Assembly (NCBI GenBank): GCA_029260415.1 | Contig: JAJDDH010000289.1 | Span: 1 to 5,616, forward strand | Length of the DNA stretch: 5,616 nucleotides | Reading direction: 5' to 3' | Source: Phycisphaerales bacterium | Lineage (GTDB): Bacteria > Planctomycetota > Phycisphaerae > Phycisphaerales > UBA1924 | Shown here: positions 1 through 5,108 of the stretch, in pieces | Layout of the letters: every line of letters starts with the position of its first letter | How positions within the stretch are numbered: position 1 is the first letter of the stretch | The notes under the pieces: generated by a model | What the model was told of the DNA's origin: nothing | Seen by the model: only the letters and a program-made list of their open reading frames with translations | Database searches by the model: none | Position numbers and translations under genes: made by a program

Positions 1-74
1 TCGCTGAGCAGACCCCCCTCCTGGGCCAGGGTCAGCATCATCGGCGACTGGACGGTCGGGCGGGTGTGTGGCAT
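1..74 (-). CDS. N-terminal fragment of a gene downstream of tgt, possibly YajC
   Basis: On the minus strand an ATG at 74-72 opens a frame that runs off the left edge after 24 codons (MPHTRPTVQSPMMLTLAQEG, then GLLS). In-frame ATGs at 41-39 and 38-36 are alternative starts, and no strong Shine-Dalgarno sequence decides between them. The gene lies 75 bases after the tgt stop on the same strand. In many bacteria tgt is followed by yajC, which encodes a small single-span membrane protein of the Sec translocase, and then by secD/secF. A short start followed by a hydrophobic, Ala-Gln-rich stretch would fit a YajC N-terminus, but the membrane segment itself lies outside the window. The identity is therefore an inference from gene order, and the fragment could be another protein or chance. 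Confidence 0.35.
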   Translation of the reverse strand, partial: MPHTRPTVQSPMMLTLAQEGGLLS

Positions 75-149
75 TCTCGGGTTCCGGTCGGGGGATCGTT
101 CGTGAGCCCCAACGATAGGTCGCGCTGGGGCCCGCTTCCGCTCTGATCT

Positions 150-1439
150 TTATGTCTCCGACGCAAGAGGCCTCGATTTCGCGCCCCCCCCGGGCAGCAG
201 GTCGCTCACGCCGGGCCACCGCCGGCCCATCGCCGCCCAGTCATCGCCCGCGATGGCGCCCCGCAGGTCCTCCATCAGCCGCTGGAAGTGCCGCAGATTG
301 TGCAGGCTCACCAGGATGGGACCGAGCATCTCCTCGCTCGCAAACAGGTGCCGAAGGTACGCCCGGGTGAACGGGCGCCCCTCAAAGGTCGCCCAGCCGC
401 AGGCGACCGGGTCGCAGGCCGGGCAATCGCACCCGGGCTCGATCGGGCCCGGGTCCCGGGCGAATCTGGCGTTCTTGAGGCGGATCTGCCCCGTCCGGGT
501 GAACGCGTTGGCGTTGCGCCCGTTGCGGGTGGGCAGGACGCAGTCGAACATGTCCACCCCCGAGAGCACCGCCGCGACGATGTCCCGCTCGTACCCGACG
601 CCCATGAGGTACCTGGGCTTGCCCTCGGGCATCCGCGCCGCGGTGAACCGGGTCACGCGGGCGATGTCCTCGGGCGACTCCCCCACCGCGACGCCGCCGA
701 TGGCGTACCCGGGCAGGTCGATGTTGCAGACCATCTCCAGCGAGCGGGCCCGCCGGTCCAGGTCCGCCCCGCCCTGGACGATGCCGAACAGCGCCTGCTC
801 CCCCGGGCGGGCGTGGGCGGTCTTGCAGCGCTGCAGCCAGCGGGCGGTCCGCTCGTTGGAGGTGTCGAGCCTGGCCTCGTGGTCGTAGCCGGATTGTTTC
901 TCGGAATCGCGCAGCGTCGCCTGGCGCAGGCGGGTCTGGTTGATGGGCGCCGCGTCGGGATCGACCGAGGGCGGGCAGTCGTCGAACGCCATGATGATGT
1001 CCGCGCCCAGCAGGTTCTGGGTGTGGGTCGCGCTCTCCGGGGTCATGCGGATGGTCGAGCCGTCCACGATGGACTTGAAGCTCACGCCCTCGTCGTCGAT
1101 CGCGTTGATGTCGGCCATCGAGTCCGCCTGGTACCCGCCCGAGTCGGTCAGGATGGGCCCGGGCCAGCCCATGAACGGGTGCAGCCCGCCCATCTCGTCC
1201 ACCAGCTCCGCGCCCGGACGAAGCAGCAGGTGGTAGGTGTTGCCCAGCACCACCTGCGCCCCGGTCTGGGCGACCATCGACGGGTACACGCCCTTGATCG
1301 TCGCCTTGGTGCCCACGGGCATGAACGCGGGCGTGTCGAACGCGCCGTGCGGGGTGGTGACCCGCCCGGCCCGGGCGCCGGTGCTCGCCGATCGGCTCAG
1401 GATGTCAAAGCTCAGCGCCTCGCCCATCAGGCCCAACAC
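150..1439 (-). CDS. tgt: Queuine/preQ1 tRNA-ribosyltransferase (tRNA-guanine transglycosylase)
   Basis: This enzyme exchanges guanine at wobble position 34 of GUN-anticodon tRNAs for preQ1, the committed tRNA step of queuosine synthesis in the cytoplasm. The TIM-barrel signature motifs are all visible: LTDSGG with general-base Asp99, FDDC (Asp153, Cys155) and GIVQGG (Gln222) in the base pocket, AIGGVAVGE (248-254), and DMFDCVLPTRNGR with nucleophile Asp299 (E. coli Asp264). The zinc site is Cys337, Cys339, Cys342 and His380. Cys155 and Val252 match bacterial preQ1-type rather than eukaryotic queuine-type pockets. At 429 residues it is longer than the usual 370-385. It has about 20-25 extra residues after FDDCPP (within 158-195) and about 12 extra between the last zinc Cys and His. 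The GTG start at 1439-1437 shares its G with the TAG stop of the rhomboid gene (TAGTG). An in-frame ATG at 1427-1425 would drop four residues and is also plausible. No strong ribosome binding site is seen, which suggests translational coupling. Confidence 0.96.
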   Translation of the reverse strand: MLGLMGEALSFDILSRSASTGARAGRVTTPHGAFDTPAFMPVGTKATIKGVYPSMVAQTGAQVVLGNTYHLLLRPGAELVDEMGGLHPFMGWPGPILTDSGGYQADSMADINAIDDEGVSFKSIVDGSTIRMTPESATHTQNLLGADIIMAFDDCPPSVDPDAAPINQTRLRQATLRDSEKQSGYDHEARLDTSNERTARWLQRCKTAHARPGEQALFGIVQGGADLDRRARSLEMVCNIDLPGYAIGGVAVGESPEDIARVTRFTAARMPEGKPRYLMGVGYERDIVAAVLSGVDMFDCVLPTRNGRNANAFTRTGQIRLKNARFARDPGPIEPGCDCPACDPVACGWATFEGRPFTRAYLRHLFASEEMLGPILVSLHNLRHFQRLMEDLRGAIAGDDWAAMGRRWPGVSDLLPGGGAKSRPLASET

Positions 1440-2515
1440 TATCCGCGGCGGTCTTCCGTCGCTTTCCGCAGGGCCTTCTTCTCGCCCTCGCTCAGGCTAT
1501 GCAGCCCCTGGGTGTTGACCTTGTCCAGGATCCGGTCGATCTCTTTGTCCGAGGCGCCGCCCATGCGTTTGACGGGTCGACCGGGCTTGGGGCCCTGCTT
1601 GGTGGAGTTTCCGAAGACGTCAAAGAAATCGCGCAGCAGGTGGGGCCTGCGGATGAAGAAATACCCGCCCAGCGCCCCGCCCACGTGGGCCGCGTCGCCC
1701 CCCTGGTTGGCGCCCTTGATCACCAGCAGGTTCGCCGCGGCGATGAGCAGGTACCCGTACGCGAACGTCTTCATCTTCATCGGGATCGGGGGGAACAGGA
1801 GGCGGACGACCGTGTTGGGCGCGATGTACGCGCAGGCGATGATCACGCCGAACACCCCCGCCGAGGCGCCCACCAGAGGCGTCGAGAGCCCGACCTTGAG
1901 CGACCCGGGCAGCGGGATGTTCGCGAACCCGAGCATGTTGAGCATCAGATACAACAGCCCGCCGCAGATCCCGCACATCAGATAGAACGCCAGGTAGCGC
2001 CGCGAGCCCAGGTACTGCTCCACGATGCCGCCGAAGATCCAGAGCCCGAGCATGTTAAAGAAGATGTGGGTCATGCTCGCGTGCAGGAACTGGAACGTGA
2101 CCAGACGCCAGACCTCCAGGCGGAGGAACCCCTTGGTGGTCGAGAAGTGCCCGTACGCCGTCAGTGGCGCCATGATCTGGTAGATCTCGCGCCCGACGGG
2201 CTGACGCGTCTGCGGATCGAGCAGGCGTCGCATCACGACCGACCCGGTGTTCTTGCGGATCACCTCGCTGCTGACCGGCTGCCCGCCCGCTGACAGGTAC
2301 TGGTCCTCAACCAGCGCATTCTCGATCGACTCGCCCGCGATCGCCTCGTGCGCCACGCTCACGGGCACGCCCGAGTTGGTGATGAACCCGCCGATCACGA
2401 ACACCGTGATGTTGATGATCAGCAGCCACGCGGTCACCGAGAGCAGGCGGAGGCGGCTCCCGAAGTCCCCGCCCGAGGTCCGCCCCCTGCTGTAGTCACG
2501 ATCCGCGATACCCAT
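1439..2515 (-). CDS. Rhomboid-family intramembrane serine protease with C-terminal helical tail
   Basis: This is a membrane-embedded serine protease that would cleave substrate transmembrane helices. The order of elements is: N-terminal motif MGIADRDY; membrane segment 1 (about 28-45); a long loop (46-133); a WR motif (136-137); the HxxxN helix (His150, Asn154); the catalytic Ser218 in GASAG with VFG following; further membrane segments (about 223-232 and 251-266); and catalytic His277 in AHVGG on the last helix. Both members of the Ser-His dyad are present, so it should be active. Residues 301-320 form a basic linker. Residues 323-358 form a charged tail of the type EIDRILDK..G..SLS..E (the motif resembles tails known on other bacterial rhomboids). 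The loop between segment 1 and WR, roughly 85-90 residues, is unusually large. The ATG start at 2515-2513 has a GGAGG sequence 10 bases upstream. The stop overlaps the tgt start by one base. The substrate is unknown. Confidence 0.93.
   Translation of the reverse strand: MGIADRDYSRGRTSGGDFGSRLRLLSVTAWLLIINITVFVIGGFITNSGVPVSVAHEAIAGESIENALVEDQYLSAGGQPVSSEVIRKNTGSVVMRRLLDPQTRQPVGREIYQIMAPLTAYGHFSTTKGFLRLEVWRLVTFQFLHASMTHIFFNMLGLWIFGGIVEQYLGSRRYLAFYLMCGICGGLLYLMLNMLGFANIPLPGSLKVGLSTPLVGASAGVFGVIIACAYIAPNTVVRLLFPPIPMKMKTFAYGYLLIAAANLLVIKGANQGGDAAHVGGALGGYFFIRRPHLLRDFFDVFGNSTKQGPKPGRPVKRMGGASDKEIDRILDKVNTQGLHSLSEGEKKALRKATEDRRG
1442..1549 (-). other. C-terminal tail module of the rhomboid (copy 1 of a shared module)
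   Basis: These codons encode residues 323-358 of the rhomboid protein. Aligned without gaps to the end of the neighbouring M50 protease, 18 of 36 residues are identical, including E-x-DRIL, K, G, SLS, GEK, L and AT..RR. The DNA is also close in two blocks: 1478-1498 matches 2643-2663 at 20 of 21 bases, and 1525-1537 matches 2690-2702 at all 13. The module reads as a short two-helix hairpin (DRILDK..G then SLS.GEKKALRKA). Its function is not known to me; a protein-binding or regulatory role is an inference. Confidence 0.8.
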
Positions 2516-2525
2516 ATCCCTGGCG

Positions 2526-2530
2526 CCTCC
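2526..2530 (-). promoter_or_regulatory. Shine-Dalgarno site of the rhomboid gene
   Basis: The minus strand reads GGAGG here, 10 bases before the ATG at 2515-2513. It is the best ribosome binding site among the minus-strand genes of the window and supports that start, which also gives the MG-x-x-DR-x-Y N-terminus. A second, weaker AGGG lies closer to the start. Confidence 0.6.
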
Positions 2531-2548
2531 CCGATCCGTTTCTCTGTA

Positions 2549-2585
2549 GGGCCCGGTCCGGGCCTCAAGACCCTTCTTCGGAAGG
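2549..2585. other. Two small hairpins in the M50-rhomboid gap
   Basis: The 85-base gap between the M50 stop and the rhomboid start holds GGCCCG-GTC-CGGGCC (2550-2564) and CCTTC-TTCG-GAAGG (2572-2585). Neither is followed by a T tract on the minus strand, so I do not call a terminator. They could tune expression or mRNA stability between the two protease genes. In GC-rich DNA hairpins of this size may be chance. Confidence 0.3.
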
Positions 2586-2600
2586 CGCCCGCGATCGTCT

Positions 2601-3660
2601 CTACGTCTCTCGGCGATGGTGGGTCGCCCGCTTGAGGGTTCGCTTCTCGCCCTGGCTCAGGCTCCCCATGCCGTCCTGGCTGATCTTGGCCAGGATCCGG
2701 TCCACTTCCACCTGCTCGCGCTCCGCCCTGGCCCGGTCCTTCGCCGCCCGCGCGGCCTCCAGCTCGTCGTCATCGGGCCCGCTGGGGAACCCCATCGGGT
2801 CGACCGCGCCCTCAAACCGCAGGCGCCGACGCTCGATGAAACAGGTTGCCCCGCCGAAGATCGCGATCGCCAGCAGCATGGTCTCGTTGACCACCACCGC
2901 GACAACCGCCAGCGCGACCGCGGCCACAAGCCCGACCGTGAGGGTCACGAGCGTCGCCCGCGTCTCGCCCATCCGCCTCCACAGCAGCGCCTGCACCACC
3001 CGCCCCGCGTCCATCGGGTACATCGGGACGAGCATGTTGAACAGGAGCAACACCAAGTTCGCGTAGTGGATCGACCACAGCGCCGTGAGCCACCAGGGCT
3101 GCGTCCCCACCGCCCCCACCGCTCCCGGCGGGATCAGCAATCCCGCCAGCGTCGATCCCGGGTCGAACGGGTTGAACACCACGCTGCCGATCTCCCGCGT
3201 CGCCTGCCAGACCCCCAGCGACAGCGGCACAAGCAGCGCGGCGTTGACCGCGGGCCCGCCCAGGACCGTGATCAGGTTCGACCGCCAGTCGTGCGGCGGG
3301 GCGCAGCTCGCCAGCCCGCCCAGGGGCCACATCATGATGTCGTCCGCCTCGCCCCCCACCTTCCGGCACGCAACGCAGTGCCCGTACTCGTGCATCAGCA
3401 CCAGCACGAACAACGCCGCGAGCAGCCAGAGCATGAACATGCGCCCGATCCCGTCGTGGGGCAGCGTGAAGATCAGTCGCGCGACCAGGAAGATCACGAA
3501 CAGCAGGTGGATGCGGACCCGGATCCCCCACGCCCGGTAGAGCGAAGCCCCAGGCCAGCGGGTTCTCGCCGTCGCCGAAAACGCGGCGCATCGCCGAGCG
3601 GAAGCGGTCGCCCGCGCCGCCTCCCGATCCCTCTCCGTACTGGCGATCGTCCCAGCCCAT
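2601..3660 (-). CDS. M50/site-2-protease-like membrane zinc metalloprotease, apparent frameshift near codon 37
   Basis: This is a polytopic membrane metalloprotease of the M50 family, which cleaves proteins within or near the membrane. Reading from ATG 3660-3658 gives MGWDDRQY...GENPLAW, after which the family sequence continues in another frame (SLYRAWGIRVRIH). Removing one base from the four-C run at 3548-3551 joins the two seamlessly as ENPLAWASLYRAWG, giving about 352 residues. In that joined protein HEYGH (90-94) supplies the two zinc His and the catalytic Glu, and Asp217 in MYPMDAGR supplies the third zinc ligand. Hydrophobic segments lie at about 50-66, 75-90, 130-151, 193-211 and 240-277. 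Residues 316-352 repeat the rhomboid tail module. Without correction an uninterrupted frame runs from ATG 3716, overlapping the NUDIX stop (TGATG), but its first 56 residues are Arg/Ala-rich and look like an out-of-frame reading. AAGGAA lies just before the 3660 start. Whether the shift is a sequencing error, a mutation or recoding cannot be told from this window. Confidence 0.88.
2604..2714 (-). other. C-terminal tail module of the M50 protease (copy 2 of a shared module)
   Basis: These codons encode the last 37 residues of the M50 protein (VEVDRILAK..G..SLSQGEK..LKRAT). It follows a highly charged Ala/Arg/Glu/Asp stretch that looks like a helical linker after the last membrane segment. Half of the residues match the rhomboid tail. 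Both copies would lie on the same side of the membrane, probably the cytoplasm, given their charge; that topology is inferred. Confidence 0.8.
3548..3551 (-). other. Homopolymer site of the apparent frameshift in the M50 gene
   Basis: The minus strand reads TGGGGC. With GGG instead of GGGG the frame from ATG 3660 continues directly into the conserved membrane-protease frame (CTG GCC TGG GCT TCG CTC TAC). In the 37 codons before this point, 32 end in G or C in the 3660 frame, in line with the rest of the window. Confidence 0.75.
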
Positions 3661-3662
3661 CG

Positions 3663-3668
3663 TTCCTT
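3663..3668 (-). promoter_or_regulatory. Candidate ribosome binding site of the M50 gene
   Basis: The minus strand reads AAGGAA, ending two bases before the ATG at 3660-3658. The spacing is short for a Shine-Dalgarno sequence, but the site favours 3660 over 3716 as the start. A second purine-rich GGGAG lies further upstream. Confidence 0.4.
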
Positions 3669-3715
3669 GCGTCTCCCGCGGGCGTTCCTGCCCGCCCGGG
3701 TTGTACCGGAACCCA

Positions 3716-4273
3716 TCAGAGGATGCCGCGATCCTCAGCCAGCAGCAGCGTCAGCATCGACTTCGCGTCCGTCAACCCCCCGCTGCGGACCGCGTCCAGC
3801 GCCCGCTCGACCGTCCACTGGTGCACGCTCAGGTGCTCCCCGTCGTCCAGGTCCTGCCCGACGTGGGTCAGATCGCGGGCGACGAACGCGTGCATCAGCT
3901 CATCGGTAATCCCGGGCGTGGTGTGGAAGCGGGCGATCGGTTCGAGGCTGCCCGCGTCGTATCCGGTCTCTTCGCGCAGTTCTCGCCTGGCGGTCTGCTC
4001 GGGGGCCTCGCCCTCCTCCATCCCGCCCGCGGGCAGCTCGTCCATGCGGGCGCCTACTGCGTGCCGCTCATTGCGGACAAACAGCACCCGAGGCCCGTCC
4101 TCGGTATCGAGCAGCGCGAGAACTGTTGCGGCCCCGCGATGGCGCACAATCTGCCGGGTGTGGGTCACGCCGTCCTCGTCGCGGAGCGTCAGCTCAACAA
4201 AGTTGTACGCCCGCCCATGTTTGATGGTTGTTTCGTCGATGACACTCAAGTGAAACGCTGCAGGGTCGCTCAT
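3716..4273 (-). CDS. NUDIX hydrolase, ADP-ribose pyrophosphatase-like
   Basis: This enzyme would hydrolyse a nucleoside diphosphate linked to another group, most likely ADP-ribose to AMP and ribose 5-phosphate, in the cytoplasm. The Nudix box is complete at residues 83-105: G-x5-E-x7-R-E-L-x-E-E-x-G-Y (Gly83, Glu89, Arg97, Glu98, Glu101, Glu102, Gly104). Glu98, Glu101 and Glu102 bind the metals. Pro120 in TTPGITDE lies about 15 residues after the box, the position that marks ADP-ribose pyrophosphatases within the superfamily. The 185-residue length is normal for this group. The N-terminal half has the expected beta-rich domain with a VRHRGAATVLAL strand. It is the first gene of the minus-strand run, 55 bases before the M50 start. 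No Shine-Dalgarno sequence is visible. TACAGT at 4286-4281 on the minus strand ends seven bases before the ATG and could be a -10 element for a leaderless transcript, but this is weak. Exact substrate is uncertain. Confidence 0.92.
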   Translation of the reverse strand: MSDPAAFHLSVIDETTIKHGRAYNFVELTLRDEDGVTHTRQIVRHRGAATVLALLDTEDGPRVLFVRNERHAVGARMDELPAGGMEEGEAPEQTARRELREETGYDAGSLEPIARFHTTPGITDELMHAFVARDLTHVGQDLDDGEHLSVHQWTVERALDAVRSGGLTDAKSMLTLLLAEDRGIL

Positions 4274-4291
4274 CGGGGCAACTGTAGCGAG

Positions 4292-4308
4292 GCCGGTCGA
4301 AGCCCGGC
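4292..4308. repeat. Inverted repeat GCCGG-N7-CCGGC in the divergent promoter region
   Basis: A 5-bp perfect dyad with a 7-base loop lies between the NUDIX gene and the divergent plus-strand gene. It sits just upstream of the candidate plus-strand promoter and could be an operator, though it is short enough to occur by chance in GC-rich DNA. Confidence 0.3.
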
Positions 4309-4316
4309 AGCGACGC

Positions 4317-4346
4317 TTGGCACAGCGTTCGCGGTATGTCTAGAAA
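4317..4346 (+). promoter_or_regulatory. Candidate sigma-70-type promoter of the orphan plus-strand gene
   Basis: TTGGCA at 4317-4322 (five of six to the -35 consensus) and TAGAAA at 4341-4346 (four of six to the -10 consensus) are 18 bases apart. Transcription would begin around 4353 and give a leader of about 90 bases before ATG 4444. The -35 element sits inside a dyad ACGCT-N6-AGCGT (4313-4328), which could be an operator. This placement argues against a translation start at 4336. Confidence 0.4.
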
Positions 4347-4361
4347 CCAGTTCGCGCAGGA

Positions 4362-4466
4362 GCCCGGGCGGTGGGTCGCCCGGGCCGGAGTGGCCACTCC
4401 CATTCTGCGGAACGCTCGGGCCTACGGCCCAGGGGATTCTGTCATGACAGCCATCAGAGGCGCCTC
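4362..4466 (+). repeat. Cluster of five inverted repeats across leader and start codon
   Basis: Five perfect dyads follow one another: GCCCGGGCG with a 6-base loop and CGCCCGGGC (4362-4385); a 14-base palindrome GGAGTGGCCACTCC (4387-4400); GGGCC-TAC-GGCCC (4418-4430); a 12-base palindrome CTGTCATGACAG (4439-4450) centred on the ATG at 4444; and GAGGCGCCTC (4457-4466). GGGCC at 4382-4386 could also pair with GGCCC at 4426-4430, giving a mutually exclusive fold. No T tract follows, so no terminator is called. The cluster could be a structured mRNA leader that controls translation, or binding sites for a dimeric protein. It does not match a riboswitch class I recognise. Confidence 0.5.
4431..4435 (+). 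promoter_or_regulatory. Ribosome binding site favouring the start at 4444
   Basis: AGGGG lies eight bases before ATG 4444. It is a moderate Shine-Dalgarno match and is bracketed by the 4418-4430 hairpin and the palindrome over the start codon, so its access could depend on leader folding. Confidence 0.45.
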
Positions 4467-5019
4467 CCGCGCCATCAGCCCTCTGCTTCAACGTCCGACG
4501 CTCTCGCCCGTCCAGGTTCAGGGGGCGCAGAACAAGAGCGCCAAGACCAACTCCATCCCGGACGCCAAGGACCAGCCCGGGAACACCCCCAAGGTGGCTC
4601 GGTTCCGCTCGGCGACCGCCCAGCGGGTTTCGACCCAGGCCCCGGACGTCGCGCCCCCGCCGCAGATCTCGACCGAGCCGCCCAAGACCGATCCCGACAT
4701 CGAGATCCAGAAGGCGCTCGATACGGCGTACGAGAAGTTCCAGGAGGGCGGTGGTGGTGAACTCGCCAACCTCCAGCGGGCGCTGTACGACTCCGTCTGG
4801 AGCATGCTCACCGACTCAGGCGTGAAGGACTCGCCCGCGAAGGCGGCCATGGCCATCACGGAGTACCTGGAGTCCATCAGCCCCGCCGCCGTGACGCCGG
4901 ACATCTCGCGCGCCGCCAACGGCGGGCTCGCCTCCGTCCACTCGCCCAACGCCCCAGAGGGCGACTCGTCCTCCACCACCGGCAACGGCGGACGGGTCAA
5001 GCTCGACATCCGCATCTGA
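4444..5019 (+). CDS. Hypothetical protein, disordered N-terminal half and helical C-terminal region
   Basis: I do not recognise this 191-residue protein. It has no cysteine, no signal peptide and no membrane segment. Residues 1-83 are rich in Pro, Ser, Thr, Ala, Gln and Lys and look disordered (for example APPPQ-type stretches around 68-80). Residues 84-146 look helical and compact: IEIQKALDTAYEKF, a GGGG turn at 102-105, ELANLQRALYDSVWSML, then AKAAMAITEYLESI. Residues 165-183 are a Ser/Thr/Gly linker, and the protein ends in the short strand-like RVKLDIRI. Codons end mostly in G or C, as in its neighbours. An in-frame ATG at 4336 would add 36 residues, but these look non-coding and overlap the candidate promoter, so 4444 is preferred. 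A strong terminator follows 30 bases after the stop, so this is a single-gene transcript. An antisense frame at 4518-5015 is rejected. A scaffold or adaptor role is conceivable but not shown. Confidence 0.75.
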   Translation: MTAIRGASRAISPLLQRPTLSPVQVQGAQNKSAKTNSIPDAKDQPGNTPKVARFRSATAQRVSTQAPDVAPPPQISTEPPKTDPDIEIQKALDTAYEKFQEGGGGELANLQRALYDSVWSMLTDSGVKDSPAKAAMAITEYLESISPAAVTPDISRAANGGLASVHSPNAPEGDSSSTTGNGGRVKLDIRI

Positions 5020-5048
5020 TCAGGACCGAACGGTCCCGATCGACCACG

Positions 5049-5083
5049 CCGGCGTGACGTCCCACCCCGTCACGCCGGTTTTT
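5049..5083 (+). terminator. Rho-independent terminator of the plus-strand gene
   Basis: CCGGCGTGACG (5049-5059) and CGTCACGCCGG (5068-5078) form a perfect 11-bp stem with an 8-base loop, followed by TTTTT (5079-5083). It begins 30 bases after the stop at 5019. On the minus strand the stem is not followed by T residues, so it should act mainly on plus-strand transcripts, although it also lies just past the enolase stop. A smaller dyad GGACCG-AA-CGGTCC lies at 5023-5036. Confidence 0.92.
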
Positions 5084-5108
5084 CGTGCGCCCACCGATCG
5101 GCCCCGCC

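Noticed and set aside
95..116. ATCGTT-N10-AACGAT dyad after tgt as a terminator
   Set aside because: Only a 6-bp stem with a 10-base loop and no T tract on the minus strand.
288..1985. A 565-codon plus-strand open frame opposite tgt and the rhomboid gene
   Set aside because: It is rich in Arg, His, Gly and Asp with no family motif and mirrors the codon bias of the minus-strand genes, whose products are unmistakable.
2616..4253. A 545-codon plus-strand open frame opposite the M50 and NUDIX genes
   Set aside because: Low-complexity Arg/Pro/His/Gln sequence across two well-supported antisense genes; a product of high GC.
4336..4443. Upstream extension of the hypothetical protein from ATG 4336
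   Set aside because: The 36 added residues look non-coding, overlap the candidate -10 element and the hairpin cluster, and lack a ribosome binding site.
4518..5015. A 165-codon minus-strand frame opposite the hypothetical gene
   Set aside because: The plus strand has a ribosome binding site, matching codon bias and a terminator right after its stop; the minus frame has none of these and no recognisable motif.
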